The notes under the pieces were generated by a model. That model made no database searches, was not told the DNA's origin, and saw only the letters and a list, made by a program, of their open reading frames with translations. Shown here one piece after another: positions 29,366-37,050 of a stretch of 64,000 nt of DNA (positions are counted from its first letter, which is position 1; each line of letters opens with the position of its first letter). The position numbers were made by a program, and so were the translations under genes. Source of the DNA: Nocardia rhizosphaerihabitans (GTDB lineage Bacteria; Actinomycetota; Actinomycetes; Mycobacteriales; Mycobacteriaceae); NCBI RefSeq assembly GCF_014646295.1, contig NZ_BMNE01000002.1, positions 64,595 through 128,594 on the forward strand. The letters are read 5' to 3'.

Positions 29366-29397
29366 TCCCCCCGGATCACTAGTTCCCGCAAGTCACG

Positions 29398-29430
29398 AAG
29401 GCCGGTCCACTCTCCGAGTGGACCGGCCTT
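29398..29430 (+). terminator. groEL2 terminator hairpin
   Basis: A perfect 15-bp stem, AAGGCCGGTCCACTC pairing with GAGTGGACCGGCCTT, loop TCC, 32 bp after the groEL2 stop. Very stable intrinsic-type structure without a long T-tract; it also lies downstream of the convergent gene at 29487. Confidence 0.85.
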
Positions 29431-29486
29431 CGGTCTGTCACAGGGGCAAGAAGGATTTCGCGTAACGCGGTGGCGCGGACGCTGTC

Positions 29487-30299
29487 TCACCCCACCGGGG
29501 TCAACCGCAGCCGCTCCGCGAGTTCGTTGAAGATGTAGAAGTTGGGGATGGCGCCTACCGGGGTGAGGGAGCGCCAGGTGCCGGTGAGTTTGATGCGGAT
29601 GTGGCCGCTGCGGGCGTCGATGAGCTGGATGTTCTCCCAGGGGAAGGATTCGCCCTGGAAGTGGAGGGCGTCGAGGGAGAGGCCGACTTCGCCGAAAGTC
29701 ACGGTGTCGCCGTTGTCGATGGCGGCGACGGCGGCGGGGAGTTGGGTTGCGGTGACGGCGGATTGGATGGCTCGGGCCCATTCGCGGGCGCGGGCGAAGC
29801 CTTCTTCGTCGATGGTGGCTTCGACGCTGCCTGGTCCGGTGAGCGCGAGATAGTAGGACACCGCGGTGGTGTCGTGGAAGGGGATCATCTGCTGGCGCAC
29901 TTCGGTGCTGTCCCAGCGGAATCCGGCGACGCGCTGGCCGGAGCGGTAGACGGTGACGCCGTGGTCGAACAGGTCGATGCGGGCGGCGCGGTTCTGCCGG
30001 TTGAGGATTCCGCGACGGAAGGCCAGCAGGACCGGGAGCGCGGCGATCACGAGCAGCGCGACACCGCCCTGCCAGGCGCCGACGGCGGTGCAGATGACGC
30101 CGATGGTGGCGATGCTGCCCGCGACGATGCCGCAGCCGCGGACGAACGTGTCGTCGGCGGGGGTCGCGAGGTAGGTATCACGGTGCGCGCCGAGCTGCTG
30201 GTACTCCGCCATCAGGTGTATCAGCTGCGTCAACGGCACTCTATGCCGGACTTCGGCTACGTCCTCCGGCCTGTTCGGAGTGATCACTCGTCCCTCCAT
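29487..30299 (-). CDS. Membrane protein with a PH-like domain, possibly DUF6585
   Basis: 270 residues. A cytoplasmic N-terminal helix, two close membrane helices (GCGIVAGSIATIGVICTAVGAW, ALLVIAALPVLLAF), then a beta-rich region (ARIDLFDHGVTVYRSGQRVAGFRWDSTEV) that looks like the pleckstrin-like fold of DUF6585 proteins, ending with WENIQLIDARSGHIRIKL. Function unknown. ATG at 30299. It is convergent with groEL2. Confidence 0.72.
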   Translation of the reverse strand: MEGRVITPNRPEDVAEVRHRVPLTQLIHLMAEYQQLGAHRDTYLATPADDTFVRGCGIVAGSIATIGVICTAVGAWQGGVALLVIAALPVLLAFRRGILNRQNRAARIDLFDHGVTVYRSGQRVAGFRWDSTEVRQQMIPFHDTTAVSYYLALTGPGSVEATIDEEGFARAREWARAIQSAVTATQLPAAVAAIDNGDTVTFGEVGLSLDALHFQGESFPWENIQLIDARSGHIRIKLTGTWRSLTPVGAIPNFYIFNELAERLRLTPVG

Positions 30300-30396
30300 G
30301 AGGCGTTTTCATCCGCGGCGAAGCGTATTCGACGAGGCCGATTACCGCCACTGGTGGGCCGACAATGCGGTAAAGCCAGCTGGACATGCGACTGTT

Positions 30397-30984
30397 TCAA
30401 CGCTGCGGATCGAGCAGCCGCGAGACCACCGCGTCCACCAGTTCGTCGGTGGCGGGCAAGGTCTGCGGCGCGATCCTGGCCAGCTGATTGAACCCGTGAT
30501 AGATGCTGACGGCCACGCTCGCCCGGGTGTGGGCCTGCGGATCGGGCACCCCGAGCAGCCGCAATTGCGCGGCGACATAATCGATCCGGCGTTCGGCGAC
30601 CCGCTTCATCGCGGCGGCGACGGCGGGCTGATCCACCGAGGCGAGCAGCGCGAGATCCTCCCTGCCCTGCGCGGCGTACTCGATGACGTGGGTGAACAGT
30701 TGCCGCAATCGCTCGGCGGGCCCTGGCAATTGGTCGAGCTCGTCGATGACGTCCTGCGTCCCGCGCTGCTCCCACCGCGCGAGCACAGCCTCGACCAGCG
30801 CGGCCCGATCCTTGAAATGCCAGTAGAAGCTGCCCTTGGTCGCCCCGAGCCGTTTCGCCAGCGGTTCGACCGCCACCGCGGCCAGCCCGCCTTCGCCCAG
30901 GGCGTCCAGCGCGGCCTGTGCCCAGTCGTCGGCGGTCAACCTGCGCCCGGCCGACTTCACGTTCTCCTCTTGCGGCATCCCCAT
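30397..30984 (-). CDS. TetR/AcrR-family repressor
   Basis: 195 residues, with the TetR DNA-binding head (DALGEGGLAAVAVEPLAKRLGATKGSFYWHFKDRAALVEAVL). The C-terminal ligand domain is not diagnostic. It is divergent from the DUF2867/molybdopterin gene pair; two identical palindromes in the 48-bp gap are the obvious operators. The ATG at 30984 lies inside the first palindrome with no ribosome-binding site, so initiation may be leaderless; an ATG two codons on is the alternative. Confidence 0.9.
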   Translation of the reverse strand: MGMPQEENVKSAGRRLTADDWAQAALDALGEGGLAAVAVEPLAKRLGATKGSFYWHFKDRAALVEAVLARWEQRGTQDVIDELDQLPGPAERLRQLFTHVIEYAAQGREDLALLASVDQPAVAAAMKRVAERRIDYVAAQLRLLGVPDPQAHTRASVAVSIYHGFNQLARIAPQTLPATDELVDAVVSRLLDPQR

Positions 30985-31022
30985 ACGCTACCGTATGGTC
31001 AAATCCATACGGGACAGTATGG
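30981..31022. promoter_or_regulatory. Two palindromic TetR operators
   Basis: CCATAC-N6-GTATGG occurs twice, at 30981-30998 and 31005-31022, perfect arms, 24 bp centre to centre, between the divergent TetR gene and the DUF2867 gene. This spacing places two dimers on nearly the same face of DNA. Confidence 0.82.
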
Positions 31023-31032
31023 AGGTTTGACC

Positions 31033-31401
31033 ATGCCGATCGTTTCGGCCCCGCTCGCCACCGCGGCCATCGCCGATCCCGACTACGCCGACGCCTATTC
31101 CGTCGACGTGCCGCCCGGCGCCGGCACCGACCCCGCCGCCTGGACGCGGGCGATCTTCGGCGGCAACGCCTTTCCCGAGCAGGCGGTGTCCGACACCGAA
31201 CATCTCACCGGTAGAGCCATGCCGATGCTCGACTTCGTCGCCTCGGTGCGCGTGGTCGACGGCCGGGCAACGCTGACAACGCTGGTGCGATACCGCAATC
31301 CGCTGGGGCGCCTGTATTTCACGTTCGTCCGTCCCGTCCATCGCCTGCTGGTGCCGCGAATGGTGGCCCGCGCGGGGCGGAGGATGCGCGATGCCGGGTG
31401 A
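31033..31401 (+). CDS. DUF2867-like small protein
   Basis: 122 residues with the DUF2867 pattern: SVDVPPGAGTDPAAWTRAIF near the N-terminus, DFVASVRVVDGRATLTTLVRYRNPLGRLYF in the middle and PVHRLLVPRMVARAGRR at the end. Function unknown; often beside oxidoreductases. ATG at 31033 with GGAGG. Probably controlled by the divergent TetR. The next gene overlaps it by 11 bp. Confidence 0.8.
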   Translation: MPIVSAPLATAAIADPDYADAYSVDVPPGAGTDPAAWTRAIFGGNAFPEQAVSDTEHLTGRAMPMLDFVASVRVVDGRATLTTLVRYRNPLGRLYFTFVRPVHRLLVPRMVARAGRRMRDAG

Positions 31402-32056
31402 ACTGCCGCCGGGCCAGCGGCCCGCACCGCACGAACCGTTCGGCCTGCCTCAATTCGGCGGTGTCCGAGCACTTTCCGGACCGGGCCATCGAGTCTCGGT
31501 CGGCGGAACCGCACGCCACCCCGCCCAGTTCGGCATCGAGGAATTGCTCGGCGCCGGCGAGCGGCGCACCCAATCCAGCGACCTGCACTGCGTCACCACC
31601 TGGAGTGCCGTCGGATTGGAATGGGAGGGAGTGCGTTTCGCCGACGTGTACCGCTTGCTGGCCGAGCTGGTCGTCCCGCATCCCGGCGCCCGCTGGGTCC
31701 GGTTCACCGGCCTCGACGGCTACTCGTCGACCATGCTCCTCGACGACGCCCTCGCCGCCGATGTCCTGCTCGCGGACCGCCTCTCGGGCGCCGAACTCAC
31801 CGACCGATTCGGCGCTCCGCTGCGGCTGGTCGCTCCGGCCCACTACGGGTACAAGAACGTGAAGCAGGTGTGCGCCATCGATTTCCTGCGGTCCTACGAC
31901 CCGGGGCAGGCCAGGATCATTTCCCACCCGCGCGGTCGTGTCGACCTGGAGGAGCGGGGACGATTGCTGCCGGGATGGTTCTGGCGCAGGGTGTGGCCGG
32001 GTCAGGTCGAGCGCGTGCGCGCCCTGTTCCGTGCCGACCTGTCGGCACCGCGCTGA
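31391..32056 (+). CDS. Molybdopterin-dependent oxidoreductase (sulfite-oxidase fold)
   Basis: 221 residues matching the oxidoreductase molybdopterin-binding domain: DLHCVTTWS contains the Cys (67) expected to ligate molybdenum, followed by WEGVRFADVYRLL, YSSTMLLDDALAADVLLA and APLRLVAPAHYGYKNVKQV. It lacks the dimerisation domain of full sulfite oxidases and has no signal peptide, so it resembles the small cytoplasmic YedY-like forms. It overlaps the DUF2867 gene and shares its TetR control. Substrate unknown. Confidence 0.85.
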   Translation: MPGELPPGQRPAPHEPFGLPQFGGVRALSGPGHRVSVGGTARHPAQFGIEELLGAGERRTQSSDLHCVTTWSAVGLEWEGVRFADVYRLLAELVVPHPGARWVRFTGLDGYSSTMLLDDALAADVLLADRLSGAELTDRFGAPLRLVAPAHYGYKNVKQVCAIDFLRSYDPGQARIISHPRGRVDLEERGRLLPGWFWRRVWPGQVERVRALFRADLSAPR

Positions 32057-32104
32057 CCAGGCGGGGTCACCCGGTCGTCGGCGCGTCCTCGATAGGCTGG
32101 ACAG

Positions 32105-32884
32105 GTGCTGTTTCTGGACGAAGGCTCGCGCACCGGCCCGGTGATCGTGTTCGTGCACGGCATTCCCGGCTCGGTCGTCTGGTTCGCCGGGGTCGCCGAA
32201 CGGCTGGCGGGCGACTACCGGGTGATCAGGGTGGATGTCCGCGATCTAGGCGCGGAATCCGGTGACTTCACGGCCGCGGCCCGCACCGCACCGATCCTCG
32301 CCCTGTTCGACGAGCTCGACCTGTCGCAGGTCACGGTGGTCGGGCATTCGTTCGGCGCCGAGATCGCCCTGGAACTGGCGGCGGTGTCGGCGCGGGTGGC
32401 CCGCGTGGTGGTGATCGGCCAGGCGCCGGACTACCACGCCGTCGGCATCCCGACTGTCGCCAAATGGGTGGTCCGCCCGTGGACAGTTCGGCTGGCGCAG
32501 CGCTGGGCACCCAGCCTGGTGATCCGCCTGGCCAACCGGACCGTGTTCGCGCCCCGCTTCCGCTACCAGTCCGCGCCCGGCCTGGCCGACGCGATGGTCC
32601 GCGACTTCCGCGCCGCCGTCCCCGCCGGTCTCGCCTACGCCGTCGGTGCACGGGCCGACGACTTCGCCGCACGCCCGCTCGACGAGCGGGTGGCCGCCCT
32701 CGACCTGCCGGTCCTGGCTGTGCACGGCAGGCATGACCACCTCTACGACAGCACGGCCACCCTGAACCGCTACGCCGCGGCGGGCGCGCGCACCCACCTC
32801 GTCGAACACGCGGGCCACTCGCCGCAGGTCGAGCAGCCCGACGAAGTCGTCGCCGTCCTCAGGGAATTCGTCGGCGAGGGCTGA
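32105..32884 (+). CDS. Alpha/beta hydrolase
   Basis: 259 residues. Oxyanion motif FVHGIPGS, nucleophile elbow VVGHSFGAE (Ser), acid in LAVHGRHDHLYD and His in EHAGHSPQVE complete a lipase/esterase triad. The GTG at 32105 is preceded by TAGGCT with 6-nt spacing and no ribosome-binding site. Substrate not predictable. Convergent with the propeller lipoprotein, separated by one base pair. Confidence 0.9.
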   Translation: MLFLDEGSRTGPVIVFVHGIPGSVVWFAGVAERLAGDYRVIRVDVRDLGAESGDFTAAARTAPILALFDELDLSQVTVVGHSFGAEIALELAAVSARVARVVVIGQAPDYHAVGIPTVAKWVVRPWTVRLAQRWAPSLVIRLANRTVFAPRFRYQSAPGLADAMVRDFRAAVPAGLAYAVGARADDFAARPLDERVAALDLPVLAVHGRHDHLYDSTATLNRYAAAGARTHLVEHAGHSPQVEQPDEVVAVLREFVGEG

Positions 32885-32885
32885 C

Positions 32886-33839
32886 TCAGAACCCGTCGAC
32901 CGCCGACACCACGAACTGCCCCGGCGCACCCGCGTCACCCATCGGGCCGCCCTTGTCGAACTGTGACGACACGATCAGCGCCCGATCACCCGAGTGCACC
33001 ATCGTCGTGGGGATATTCAGTGCGGGATCATGGAATTCGTCATCACGCGTCGCCGCGGCACCGCGGTCGGTGACGGTCCAGCGGCTGATGGTGTTCTCGG
33101 TGTTGTGGACCACCCACAGCGTGTTGTCGCGCAGTTCCATGCCGTCGCCGTGGCGCACATCGCCGCCGGTCAGCGCGACCTTGCGGATCGGTTCTGCGCC
33201 GGTCAGGTCGATCCGGTACAGCTCGCCCGCCGACATCGCGACGACGAGCAGATACGCGCCTGCCTGATCGGCGACGATGCCGTTCAGCTCGAAGGTCTTC
33301 GCGTCGCGTGGTCCGAGCACCGGCGCCAGGTCGTAGGCGACACCCAATTCCCCACGGCCCGTGGCCACTTGGTCCGGGGTGACCCGATAGACGACGTTGC
33401 GCACACTGTCGGTCAGATAGGCGCTCCCGTCGGCCCCGAAGTCGAGATCGTTGACGAAGCGCGGTGCGTCGCCCGGCACGTCGAAGCGGGCGAGCAGCGC
33501 GCGGGAACCGGTGTCGTACACCGCGACTCCCGCGCCCGAATCGATCACCCACAGCCTGCCGTCCCGGTCGACCCGCACGCCGTTGGTGGTCTTACGGCCG
33601 TCGGTGCCCGCGGGTAGGAATACCTCCGCGCGCTCGGCTCCGGCGGCCGCTCGGTAGACCGTGCCGTCGGCGAACGAACCGACATAGCTGTCACCGGAGC
33701 GGGCGTCCAACGCGATGCCCTCGGGATACACCGCAGTGCCGGGCAGCTCGTAGGCGGTGCTCAATGTCGGCGCGGCGTCGGTTCCGCACGCGGACAGACA
33801 CGCGACGGCCAGGGCGATGGTTGCGCTGGTCCTGATCAT
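32886..33839 (-). CDS. SMP-30/NHL-like beta-propeller lipoprotein
   Basis: 317 residues. The signal peptide MIRTSATIALAVACLSAC ends in a lipobox (Cys18). Repeated blades of the kind YPEGIALDARSGDSYVGSF, TNGVRVDRDGRLWVIDSG, NDLDFGADGSAYLTDS and DGMELRDNTLWVVHN indicate a six-bladed SMP-30/gluconolactonase-like propeller. It may be a sugar-lactone lactonase or a binding protein. Divergent from a MarR regulator across a palindromic operator. Confidence 0.85.
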   Translation of the reverse strand: MIRTSATIALAVACLSACGTDAAPTLSTAYELPGTAVYPEGIALDARSGDSYVGSFADGTVYRAAAGAERAEVFLPAGTDGRKTTNGVRVDRDGRLWVIDSGAGVAVYDTGSRALLARFDVPGDAPRFVNDLDFGADGSAYLTDSVRNVVYRVTPDQVATGRGELGVAYDLAPVLGPRDAKTFELNGIVADQAGAYLLVVAMSAGELYRIDLTGAEPIRKVALTGGDVRHGDGMELRDNTLWVVHNTENTISRWTVTDRGAAATRDDEFHDPALNIPTTMVHSGDRALIVSSQFDKGGPMGDAGAPGQFVVSAVDGF

Positions 33840-33894
33840 GATGAAGCCTCTCAGTGATGTAATGCCAGACATCAAGTGATGGGCAGAAATGTAG

Positions 33895-33908
33895 ATTAGA
33901 GCTCTAAT
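33895..33908. promoter_or_regulatory. Probable MarR operator
   Basis: Perfect 14-bp palindrome ATTAGAGCTCTAAT midway between the divergent propeller lipoprotein and MarR genes. An outer inverted pair GTAATGCC (33859-33866) and GGCATTAC (33919-33926) flanks it symmetrically. Confidence 0.75.
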
Positions 33909-33953
33909 GATCGTCAAGGGCATTACGTGATGACGGGCGGATACCATGCACGC

Positions 33954-34403
33954 ATGACGTCCATGCCCGCCGCCGAGAGGCTCGGCACGTATATCAAGCG
34001 CGCCGAGCAGGCTCTGATCGCGGCGAAGACCGCCGCGCTGAAGCCGGCCGGGCTGACCGTCCCGCAGTACAGCGCCCTGCTGCACCTCGCGGAGAACCCC
34101 GGCATCTCCGCCGCGGCGCTGGCCCGGCTGGCGGGGGTGACGCCGCCGACCATGAACACCGTCCTGACCAACCTCCAGGACCGCGGCCTGGTCGAGCGCA
34201 CGCCGCACGAGTGGCACAAGAACGTGCTGGAGACCAGGCTGACCGAGGCGGGTCGCGAGGTGACCGCCGCGGGTGACGTGCGCGCCGTCGCGGTGGAACG
34301 CGATCTCGCTGCCCGGTTCACCGCCGAGGAGCTGGCGACCGTGACGGCGCTGCTCACGCGGACCGCGGAGGCACTCGACGAGATCCGCGCCGAACTGCCC
34401 TGA
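33954..34403 (+). CDS. MarR-family regulator
   Basis: 149 residues from the ATG at 33954, winged-helix core LTVPQYSALLHLAENPGISAAALARLAGVTPPTMNTVLTNLQDRGLVERT. TACCAT (33942-33947) lies six bases before the start, suggesting a leaderless mRNA; an upstream in-frame ATG at 33927 would disrupt that promoter. It likely controls itself and the divergent lipoprotein. Confidence 0.88.
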   Translation: MTSMPAAERLGTYIKRAEQALIAAKTAALKPAGLTVPQYSALLHLAENPGISAAALARLAGVTPPTMNTVLTNLQDRGLVERTPHEWHKNVLETRLTEAGREVTAAGDVRAVAVERDLAARFTAEELATVTALLTRTAEALDEIRAELP

Positions 34404-34418
34404 CGGTCCGGCAACGAC

Positions 34419-34449
34419 GAGAGCCCGCCGGATCATCCGGCGGGCTCTC
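34419..34449. terminator. Bidirectional terminator hairpin
   Basis: GAGAGCCCGCCGGAT and ATCCGGCGGGCTCTC, 15-nt perfect arms around a single C, between convergent MarR and SRPBCC genes. Confidence 0.85.
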
Positions 34450-34463
34450 GGGGTTTGTGCGGG

Positions 34464-34919
34464 TCAGCGCTCTGCGGCGGCCTTGACCTTGCTGAGGGTT
34501 TCGTTCATGCCCGCGACCAGGTCGGCCTCGAACTTCTCCTCACCACCGAGCGCGACCTTGATGGTCCCGCGCAGCCAGGCGGGCACGCCCTTGACGGGGT
34601 CGACGGTGCGGGTCTCGACAACGCGGGTGCCGGTGGCGGTCGGCTCGAGCTCGTAGCGCCACACCGTGCGGTTCTCATTCATCCGGAACGCCAAGGACTT
34701 GTTGGGCTCGTAGCTCACGATGCGCGAGGTGGTCGGGTACACCTTCCAGCCGACCTTGTTCAGGTTGACGGTGTAGGCGCCGTCGCGGACCCCACCGACG
34801 GCGATCATCTTCAGCGTGGTCGGGCTGAGCTCGGGCATGCGGCGCAGGTCGGCCAGGATCGACCACACCTGCTCCGGCGCTGCGGCGATGTCGATGCTGG
34901 CTTCGAGATTGTTCGGCAA
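34464..34919 (-). CDS. SRPBCC/polyketide-cyclase-like ligand-binding protein
   Basis: 151 residues of the START/SRPBCC fold: ASIDIAAAPEQVWSILADLRRMPELSP at the N-terminus and a long C-terminal helix VAGMNETLSKVKAAAER. Such proteins bind hydrophobic ligands. The start is a TTG at 34919 with GGAGG five bases upstream; no ATG or GTG fits the family N-terminus. Confidence 0.82.
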   Translation of the reverse strand: MPNNLEASIDIAAAPEQVWSILADLRRMPELSPTTLKMIAVGGVRDGAYTVNLNKVGWKVYPTTSRIVSYEPNKSLAFRMNENRTVWRYELEPTATGTRVVETRTVDPVKGVPAWLRGTIKVALGGEEKFEADLVAGMNETLSKVKAAAER

Positions 34920-35125
34920 CGGTGCCTCCGGGATGGGTGTGACGGACTGTCACGCACAGCATAGGCATCGCCGACCAGGGGTTCCTCCGCCCGTGGTCGG
35001 ATTTTTCGCAGCGTGGTCGCAATGCTGTTCAAAAGGTTTGCGCCCGAATAATTGTCGTTCCACGGTCACGAGTTCCAGCTGCGAGCCCCGGCTTGCTGGG
35101 CGGCAACCCTCCATCGGCGGCGGGG

Positions 35126-35821
35126 ATGTCTGTTGTCCGACTCGACTCCACCACCCGTGCCCCGGAAACGGTGGCGACCACCTTCGTCGTGGTCGCCGAC
35201 CGGTTTCTCGGAATCTCCGCGGACGACCGGGTGCACACCGTGTCGGGACTTGTCGCCCTGTTGCGTAGCGGCCGTCTCGCCGATCGGGAGTTGACGGTGC
35301 ACCTGGGGCAGGGCGTCACCCGGCACGATCTCGATTACCTCGAGCATGTCGGCCAGACCGCCGGGGCGAGGCTGCGGGTGGTCGGCGAGATCGCCGAACC
35401 GGCCCGCCGCCATCACGTACACAAGTACCAGCACTCCAATGTGCTGCTGGCCGGGCTGACCAGGGAAAACGAGAACGTCTTCCGCGCCGATCTGCGCCTC
35501 GACAGCGACAACGAACTGCTGCTCGACCATCAGACCGGCGAGCACGTGCAGGGCATCGTGGTGATCGAGGCGGTGCGCCAGCTGTTCCTGGCCGCGTTCG
35601 AACTCGAATACGGGGTGCGCAGGCCGCAGGAGCATTTCTACATCGTGTGGAACAACGTGGACCTGCGGTTCACCTCGTTCCTGTTCCCGCTGCCCGCGAC
35701 CCTGCACGCCCGGCTGACACCGGTCTCGGTGGACGATCCCGGCAAGCTGCAGTTCGTCATCGAGACCGAGGTGCGCCAATTCGGCAAGGCCGTCACCGCG
35801 CACCTGGCGGAGTCGGCATGA
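35126..35821 (+). CDS. AfsA-like hot-dog domain protein
   Basis: 231 residues. The region from VHKYQHSNVLLAGLTRENENVF to VTAHLAESA matches the A-factor biosynthesis hot-dog domain, with the conserved HQTGEHVQGIVVIEAVRQLFLAAFE helix. Full AfsA has two such domains; here only one is clear, preceded by about 80 residues of other sequence. AfsA condenses a beta-ketoacyl chain with dihydroxyacetone phosphate in gamma-butyrolactone signal synthesis. A HAD phosphatase begins in the ATGA overlap at its stop, which would suit removal of the phosphate, but that phosphatase is broken. No reductase or butyrolactone receptor is nearby. Confidence 0.75.
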   Translation: MSVVRLDSTTRAPETVATTFVVVADRFLGISADDRVHTVSGLVALLRSGRLADRELTVHLGQGVTRHDLDYLEHVGQTAGARLRVVGEIAEPARRHHVHKYQHSNVLLAGLTRENENVFRADLRLDSDNELLLDHQTGEHVQGIVVIEAVRQLFLAAFELEYGVRRPQEHFYIVWNNVDLRFTSFLFPLPATLHARLTPVSVDDPGKLQFVIETEVRQFGKAVTAHLAESA

Positions 35822-36195
35822 GCGTGGCGTTCTTCGATGTCGACGAAACGTTGATCACCGTCAAGAGCATGTTCGCGTTCCTGCGGCACTGGCTCGCCGA
35901 GCGCGGTGACGACGGCGGCGAGTACGCGCGCATCACCGACGAGATCAAACAGCTGGCAGCAGCGGGTACTCCGCGCGAGGAGATCAACCGCCACTACTAC
36001 CGGCTCTATCGCGGAGTCGAGTACGCCGCGCTCGAGGAATCGGGGAAGCGCTGGTTCGACGCCTTCGCCGCAGACGGCGCGCCCTTCTATCTCGACACTC
36101 TGGAAGCCCTGCGCGCACATCGTGATTCAGGTGTGCGCACGGTTCTGCTCTCCGGATCGTTCGCGCCGGCGATCGCCCCGGTGGCCGCCGCGGCG
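35818..36195 (+). pseudogene. Truncated HAD-IB phosphatase
   Basis: The first 125 codons encode a HAD-IB phosphatase: FFDVDETLI (DxDxT nucleophile), cap helices and VLLSGSFAPAIAPVA (motif II). At about 36195 homology stops; motif III/IV (the usual KxxG...GDxxxD) is absent. The frame stays open and runs into the next gene, so a chimeric product ending at 37038 is possible, but the sequence after the break has coding character in another frame. The normal family length is about 220 residues. Confidence 0.72.
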
Positions 36196-36307
36196 GCCGC
36201 ACCTACTGGCTGCCGCGACTGCCGCCTGGCGCAAACTCCGCGACCGCGTCGGCGACGCGAACGGCATCGCACTCTCCGACGATCGAAAAGTGGTGTCCGC
36301 ATGGTGA
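36196..36307 (+). pseudogene. 3' fragment of a lost gene
   Basis: In the +2 frame relative to the HAD fragment, 33 codons read HLLAAATAAWRKLRDRVGDA and end in ...KVVSAW, with actinobacterial codon usage and a stop that overlaps the next start (ATGGTGA). This looks like the tail of a gene that once headed an operon with the gene at 36301 and was removed by a deletion joining it to the HAD gene. I cannot name it. Confidence 0.5.
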
Positions 36308-37038
36308 AACGGCTCTATGACCTGACCCCGACCACCCAGGGCCCGCTGTACCCACCCAGCGAAATCGTGGACGCCGACGGCAATTTCCTCGTCGTCGGTT
36401 TCCTCAACGAGGCGGAGCCCGACGGCACGGTGACGCGTCGATGGGGACGCGCCGTCGTCGCAGCCGACACCCCACTGTCCGCGCACAACTACCCGATGGT
36501 CTTCGCTCCCGACCAGCTCCCGAACGCCGGGGAGGTGGTGCGACGGAGCTACCCGTTCCACGAGGTACCCATCCCGGACCTGCGCCCCGAGGACGGCCGC
36601 AAACTCACCGAACCGGTCACCCTCGGCCGCTGGCTGGAAGCGCGCGGCACGGTAGAGGTCGCGATCGGCGACGACGAGCACCACGCCGAATTCCATTTCG
36701 AACTCAGCGGATTGATCCCCGACTCGCTCTACACGATCATGTCCCTACGTTCAGGCGACCTGAATCCCGCCGCGCCAACCCGCCCCGGTCCGCTCGGCGT
36801 TCCCAACGTCTTCATCACCGGCGCGGACGGCACCGCCACCTACCGGGCCACCCTCCCCAATCCCTTCCCCGACCCCGCCACCCCCGGCGCGAACCGCGTC
36901 ATCAGCGTGATCGTCCTCTGGCAGAGCTATCAGCAGAACTACGGCGGCGCGATCGGCCACTTCGGCCTCGGCGGCGACATCCACGCTCAGCTCAAACTCC
37001 CTACCCCGACCTTCGAGGAGTTCCGCACCCGACCTTGA
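36301..37038 (+). CDS. Hypothetical protein
   Basis: 245 residues, no signal peptide or membrane helix. It is beta-rich with repeated acidic/aromatic motifs (EIVDADGNFLVVGFLNEAEPDGTV, TVEVAIGDDEHHAEFHFELSGLIPDSLYTIMSL, FITGADGTATYRATLPNPFP), suggesting two immunoglobulin-like or jelly-roll halves. I do not recognise the family. The ATG at 36301 overlaps the stop of the lost upstream gene; with that gene gone it may depend on the AfsA-like promoter. Confidence 0.68.
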   Translation: MVKRLYDLTPTTQGPLYPPSEIVDADGNFLVVGFLNEAEPDGTVTRRWGRAVVAADTPLSAHNYPMVFAPDQLPNAGEVVRRSYPFHEVPIPDLRPEDGRKLTEPVTLGRWLEARGTVEVAIGDDEHHAEFHFELSGLIPDSLYTIMSLRSGDLNPAAPTRPGPLGVPNVFITGADGTATYRATLPNPFPDPATPGANRVISVIVLWQSYQQNYGGAIGHFGLGGDIHAQLKLPTPTFEEFRTRP

Positions 37039-37050
37039 CCGAAGGCGCCT

